Made by a program: the position numbers and the translations under genes. This document shows positions 4,993 to 6,158 of a stretch of 6,158 bases of DNA, piece by piece; position 1 is the stretch's first letter; each line of letters opens with the position of its first letter. Source of the DNA: Patescibacteria group bacterium (GTDB lineage: Bacteria > Patescibacteriota > Minisyncoccia > Moranbacterales > JAKLHP01); contig JAKLHP010000051.1 in assembly GCA_022710085.1 (NCBI GenBank), positions 1-6,158 of the forward strand. The letters are read 5' to 3'. The notes beneath the pieces are model-generated. The model saw only the letters and a list, made by a program, of their open reading frames with translations, searched no databases and was not told the DNA's origin.

Positions 4993-5035
4993 TTTGTCCT
5001 AATGAATGGTATTTAACTTCATTAGGACAAACTAT
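4989..5035 (+). other. 18-bp palindrome enclosing the stop codon of zinc-ribbon gene 2
   Basis: Exact second copy of the element at 4618-4664: a perfect 18-bp stem with an 11-base loop, the TAG stop (4990-4992) in the stem, and no following T tract. A TCCTAA just downstream again offers an alternative pairing. Confidence 0.85.
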
Positions 5036-5103
5036 CCTAAACAAAAAATAAAAAGCGGGGAAAAATCAAAAATGGAAATAAATTCGGGTGAAATTCAATT
5101 AAG

Positions 5104-5155
5104 AGTCAATCAAAGTCAATTAGTTTTGGCTAGTTAACTTTGATTGGCTTTTTTT
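5104..5155 (+). terminator. Strong intrinsic terminator, repeat copy 2
   Basis: Same sequence as 4733-4784: 20-base arms, six-base loop and seven T. Here it is not followed by a recognisable full gene, so it would act as the effective end of any transcript from zinc-ribbon gene 2. Confidence 0.8.
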
Positions 5156-5175
5156 ATTGATAAAAAAGGAAAAAA

Positions 5176-5229
5176 ATGAAATATTACATCCGGTTTGTTT
5201 GTTTAATAAAATACAAAGAAATTATGTGA
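5176..5229 (+). pseudogene. Possible remnant of a third zinc-ribbon gene (17 codons)
   Basis: An ATG five bases after the end of repeat copy 2 opens a frame of 17 residues (MKYYIRFVCLIKYKEIM). It sits exactly where gene 2 begins relative to copy 1. IRFVCLIKYKEI loosely echoes gene 2's LIFVCAWCKKVEI, but only one cysteine is present and the frame stops soon. A chance ORF is nearly as likely. Confidence 0.25.
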
Positions 5230-5282
5230 AAAGTGAAAAAGATTTAGGCAAAAATTGAAAAAACAAAAATAAAAAAATAATT

Positions 5283-5314
5283 AAAGAGGAGAAATGCGGT
5301 TCTTATCTTTTTTT
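5283..5314 (+). terminator. Hairpin with T run before an orphan SD
   Basis: AAAGAGGAGAA (5283-5293) pairs with TTCTTATCTTT (5300-5310), with one mismatch and one G-U pair, around ATGCGG. T (5308-5314) and a further T-rich stretch follow, then GGAGGGG at 5329-5335. The order hairpin, U-rich stretch, SD is the same as before the two zinc-ribbon genes. A 10-codon frame (5294-5326) behind AGAGGAG overlaps it and could equally be a leader peptide. Confidence 0.45.
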
Positions 5315-5349
5315 ATTTTTTATTAAAAGGAGGGGTTAAAACAGAAAAA

Positions 5350-5439
5350 ATGATTTCATCCTAAAGCCGGACTCTGATAAAAATAATTACGGATGAAAAT
5401 GAAAAAGTTATTCTCACAAAACAAAACAATCAGAAATAA
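5350..5439 (+). pseudogene. Possible broken small gene
   Basis: From the ATG at 5350 the frame reads MISS, an in-frame TAA (5362-5364), then SRTLIKIITDENEKVILTKQ and on to a TAA at 5437-5439. That stop is three bases before a strong terminator, as for a real gene end. The four codons before the stop encode the same MISS that opens the 73-aa gene at 3983. The SD GGAGGGG is 14 bases upstream, further than normal, so the original start may be damaged too. Evidence is weak. Confidence 0.25.
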
Positions 5440-5441
5440 AG

Positions 5442-5490
5442 CCAACCTGCGTTTGTTACTTTCGAGTAGTGCCTGCAGGTTGGTTTTTTT
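5442..5490 (+). terminator. Strong intrinsic terminator closing the small-gene array
   Basis: CCAACCTGC (5442-5450) pairs perfectly with GCAGGTTGG (5475-5483). A second inner stem (5455-5460 with 5465-5470) is closed by TTCG, and seven T (5484-5490) follow. It divides the array from the secreted-protein gene. Confidence 0.85.
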
Positions 5491-5518
5491 AAATTCCCTT
5501 AAGCGGGAAAAAATAAGC

Positions 5519-5580
5519 AAATGAAATTTAAGTCCTTCGCAAGAGGGACGGATCCTCAAAGAGAAGGATTTAGGTCATTT
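5519..5580 (+). ncRNA. Possible structured 5' leader (three-helix) before the secreted-protein gene
   Basis: Three helices can be drawn: outer AAATGA/TCATTT (5519-5524 with 5575-5580), GTCCTTC/GAGGGAC capped by a GCAA tetraloop (5532-5538 with 5543-5549), and ATCCT/AGGAT (5552-5556 with 5565-5569). A three-way junction with a GNRA-capped arm is a common riboswitch layout, but I do not recognise a known class; the conserved core of the c-di-GMP-I type is not present. It ends 41 bases before the ATG at 5622. Confidence 0.35.
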
Positions 5581-5621
5581 TTCTTATTTTAAAACCAAAC
5601 TGGAAAGGGTGGTGAAAAAAT

Positions 5622-6128
5622 ATGAAAAAATTAATAATTGTCGGGGTATTCGTATTTGCATTTGCTCTAACTGCCAATGCGGCGTTTGCTAGTTGCGGTT
5701 GCGGATTTTCATGGTGTTGTCCGGAAACAGTGGTAAATAATACAAATAATTCTGCTGTCGTAAATTCTGTCAGCGCTATTTCTGGCACTGGTAAAAACAG
5801 TGTTAATGCTGCCTGGCTTGGATCTTCATCGATTTCAACCGGAGCGGCAACATCTGTGGCTAATGTTCAGAATCAAGTCGGATATAACCAAACAGAAATT
5901 GCCGGTACAATGATGCCAAAAATATATGTCAACAATACGAATAACTCGATGCTTTGGAATGCCACAAAGACTATTGCTAATACAGGCAGTAATAGCATAA
6001 ACAGCGGTATTTCAATGAACACAATTTCAACCGGAGTAGCAGCTTCTGGGGCAACGGTTTTGAATGTGGTTGGTTCAAGTGTCACGAAGATTGGATGCGC
6101 CAGTTGCGGTGTTAGTGTCAATCAATAA
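5622..6128 (+). CDS. Secreted two-repeat protein with cysteine clusters (168 aa)
   Basis: A predicted exported protein. Residues 1-23 form a classical signal peptide (MKKLIIVGVF..., cleavage likely after AFA). The mature protein begins SCGCGFSWCCPE (C25, C27, C32, C33) and ends GCASCG (C159, C162). Between lie two repeats of about 56 residues with a 65-residue offset (38-93 and 103-157). Each opens VNNTNNS, has TGxNS[VI]N in the middle, then [SN]-x-ISTG and a V-rich end closing TEI or TKI. Low-charge N/T/S/V repeats of this kind occur in surface proteins of CPR bacteria and suggest a beta-solenoid or fibre-like fold. The cysteines may crosslink the ends or subunits. The SD is GGTGGTGA (5608-5615), six bases before the ATG. 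Function is unknown; a lipoprotein is unlikely because FASC is a poor lipobox. Confidence 0.8.
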   Translation: MKKLIIVGVFVFAFALTANAAFASCGCGFSWCCPETVVNNTNNSAVVNSVSAISGTGKNSVNAAWLGSSSISTGAATSVANVQNQVGYNQTEIAGTMMPKIYVNNTNNSMLWNATKTIANTGSNSINSGISMNTISTGVAASGATVLNVVGSSVTKIGCASCGVSVNQ

Positions 6129-6158
6129 GCATCTCAACATATGGAAGGACGGTGCTAG

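Larger units (their letters stand above)
4977..5170 (+). repeat. 194-bp perfect direct repeat, copy 2
   Basis: The second copy of 4606-4799. It again starts in the last codons of a zinc-ribbon gene and ends at AAGGA, but here the SD is not completed (GGAAAAAAATG instead of GGAGGATTCAATG). Only a 17-codon frame follows, so this copy appears to lead into a lost or decayed third gene. Confidence 0.95.
5171..5441 (+). other. AT-rich stretch with no intact gene
   Basis: Between repeat copy 2 and the terminator at 5442 no ORF of credible length is intact. It holds a 17-codon frame (5176-5229), a hairpin with T run (5283-5314), a strong SD-like AAAAGGAGGGG (5325-5335) with no start codon at normal distance, and a frame broken by a stop (5350-5439). 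It reads like decayed units of the same array. Confidence 0.5.

Noticed and set aside
4618..5035. Integron attC sites
   Set aside because: The palindromes follow each ORF as attC sites would, but I find no GTTRRRY core pairs and no integrase in the window.
4606..5170. CRISPR-like array
   Set aside because: There are only two copies of a 194-bp unit, with a coding gene between. Repeat length and spacing do not fit CRISPR.
5393..5524. 43-codon ATG frame across the terminator at 5442
   Set aside because: It runs through a strong intrinsic terminator, has no SD and ends without any following signal.
5519..5580. c-di-GMP-I riboswitch
   Set aside because: The GNRA-capped arm and three-way layout are suggestive, but the conserved GCAAA-CC and CCGGCCUAA-type core is missing.

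Overview
The window looks like AT-rich bacterial DNA, probably from the Candidate Phyla Radiation (Patescibacteria, most likely Parcubacteria-like). The organism call is an inference. It rests on a membrane-anchored protein with the C..D..QNQGE..DCGGPC..C signature, a secreted protein built of NNTNNS/TGxN repeats (both styles I associate with these phyla), a stand-alone RodA, and many tiny unrecognised genes. There is no taxonomic marker beyond about 26 nt of a 5S rRNA 3' end.

Layout. (1) 1-84: 3' end of a 5S rRNA and its terminator. (2) 141-943: a tight run of four very small genes (57, 91, 67 and 43 codons). Three share a T-[LI]-[SG]-L-N-[AV] motif. The run is closed by a terminator. (3) 1046-3057: a single-pass membrane protein, then rodA (SEDS peptidoglycan glycosyltransferase); neither has a Shine-Dalgarno (SD) sequence. 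(4) 3068-3102: a bidirectional terminator shared with a convergent 176-aa unknown gene on the minus strand. (5) 3672-3745: a divergent promoter region with two TTGACA boxes facing away from each other. (6) 3983-5490: an array of small genes, namely a 73-aa unknown, two paralogous four-cysteine zinc-ribbon-like proteins and two apparent remnants. Units share a layout: a leader hairpin followed by a U-rich stretch, a strong SD, a short ORF, and a hairpin that contains the stop codon. A perfect 194-bp direct repeat flanks the second zinc-ribbon gene. (7) 5519-6128: a possible three-helix RNA element upstream of a secreted two-repeat, cysteine-bearing protein.

How the parts work together. RodA is the only gene with a firm biochemical role (cell-wall elongation). 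The upstream membrane protein is in the same orientation and may be co-transcribed. The small zinc-ribbon proteins resemble the CxWCKK...SHGICPEC tail found at the end of many PAS/response-regulator proteins, but here they stand alone and are packaged in repeat-flanked units. That array, with its conserved leader structures and recent duplication, is the most unusual part of the window. The four-gene cluster behind the rRNA operon is second.
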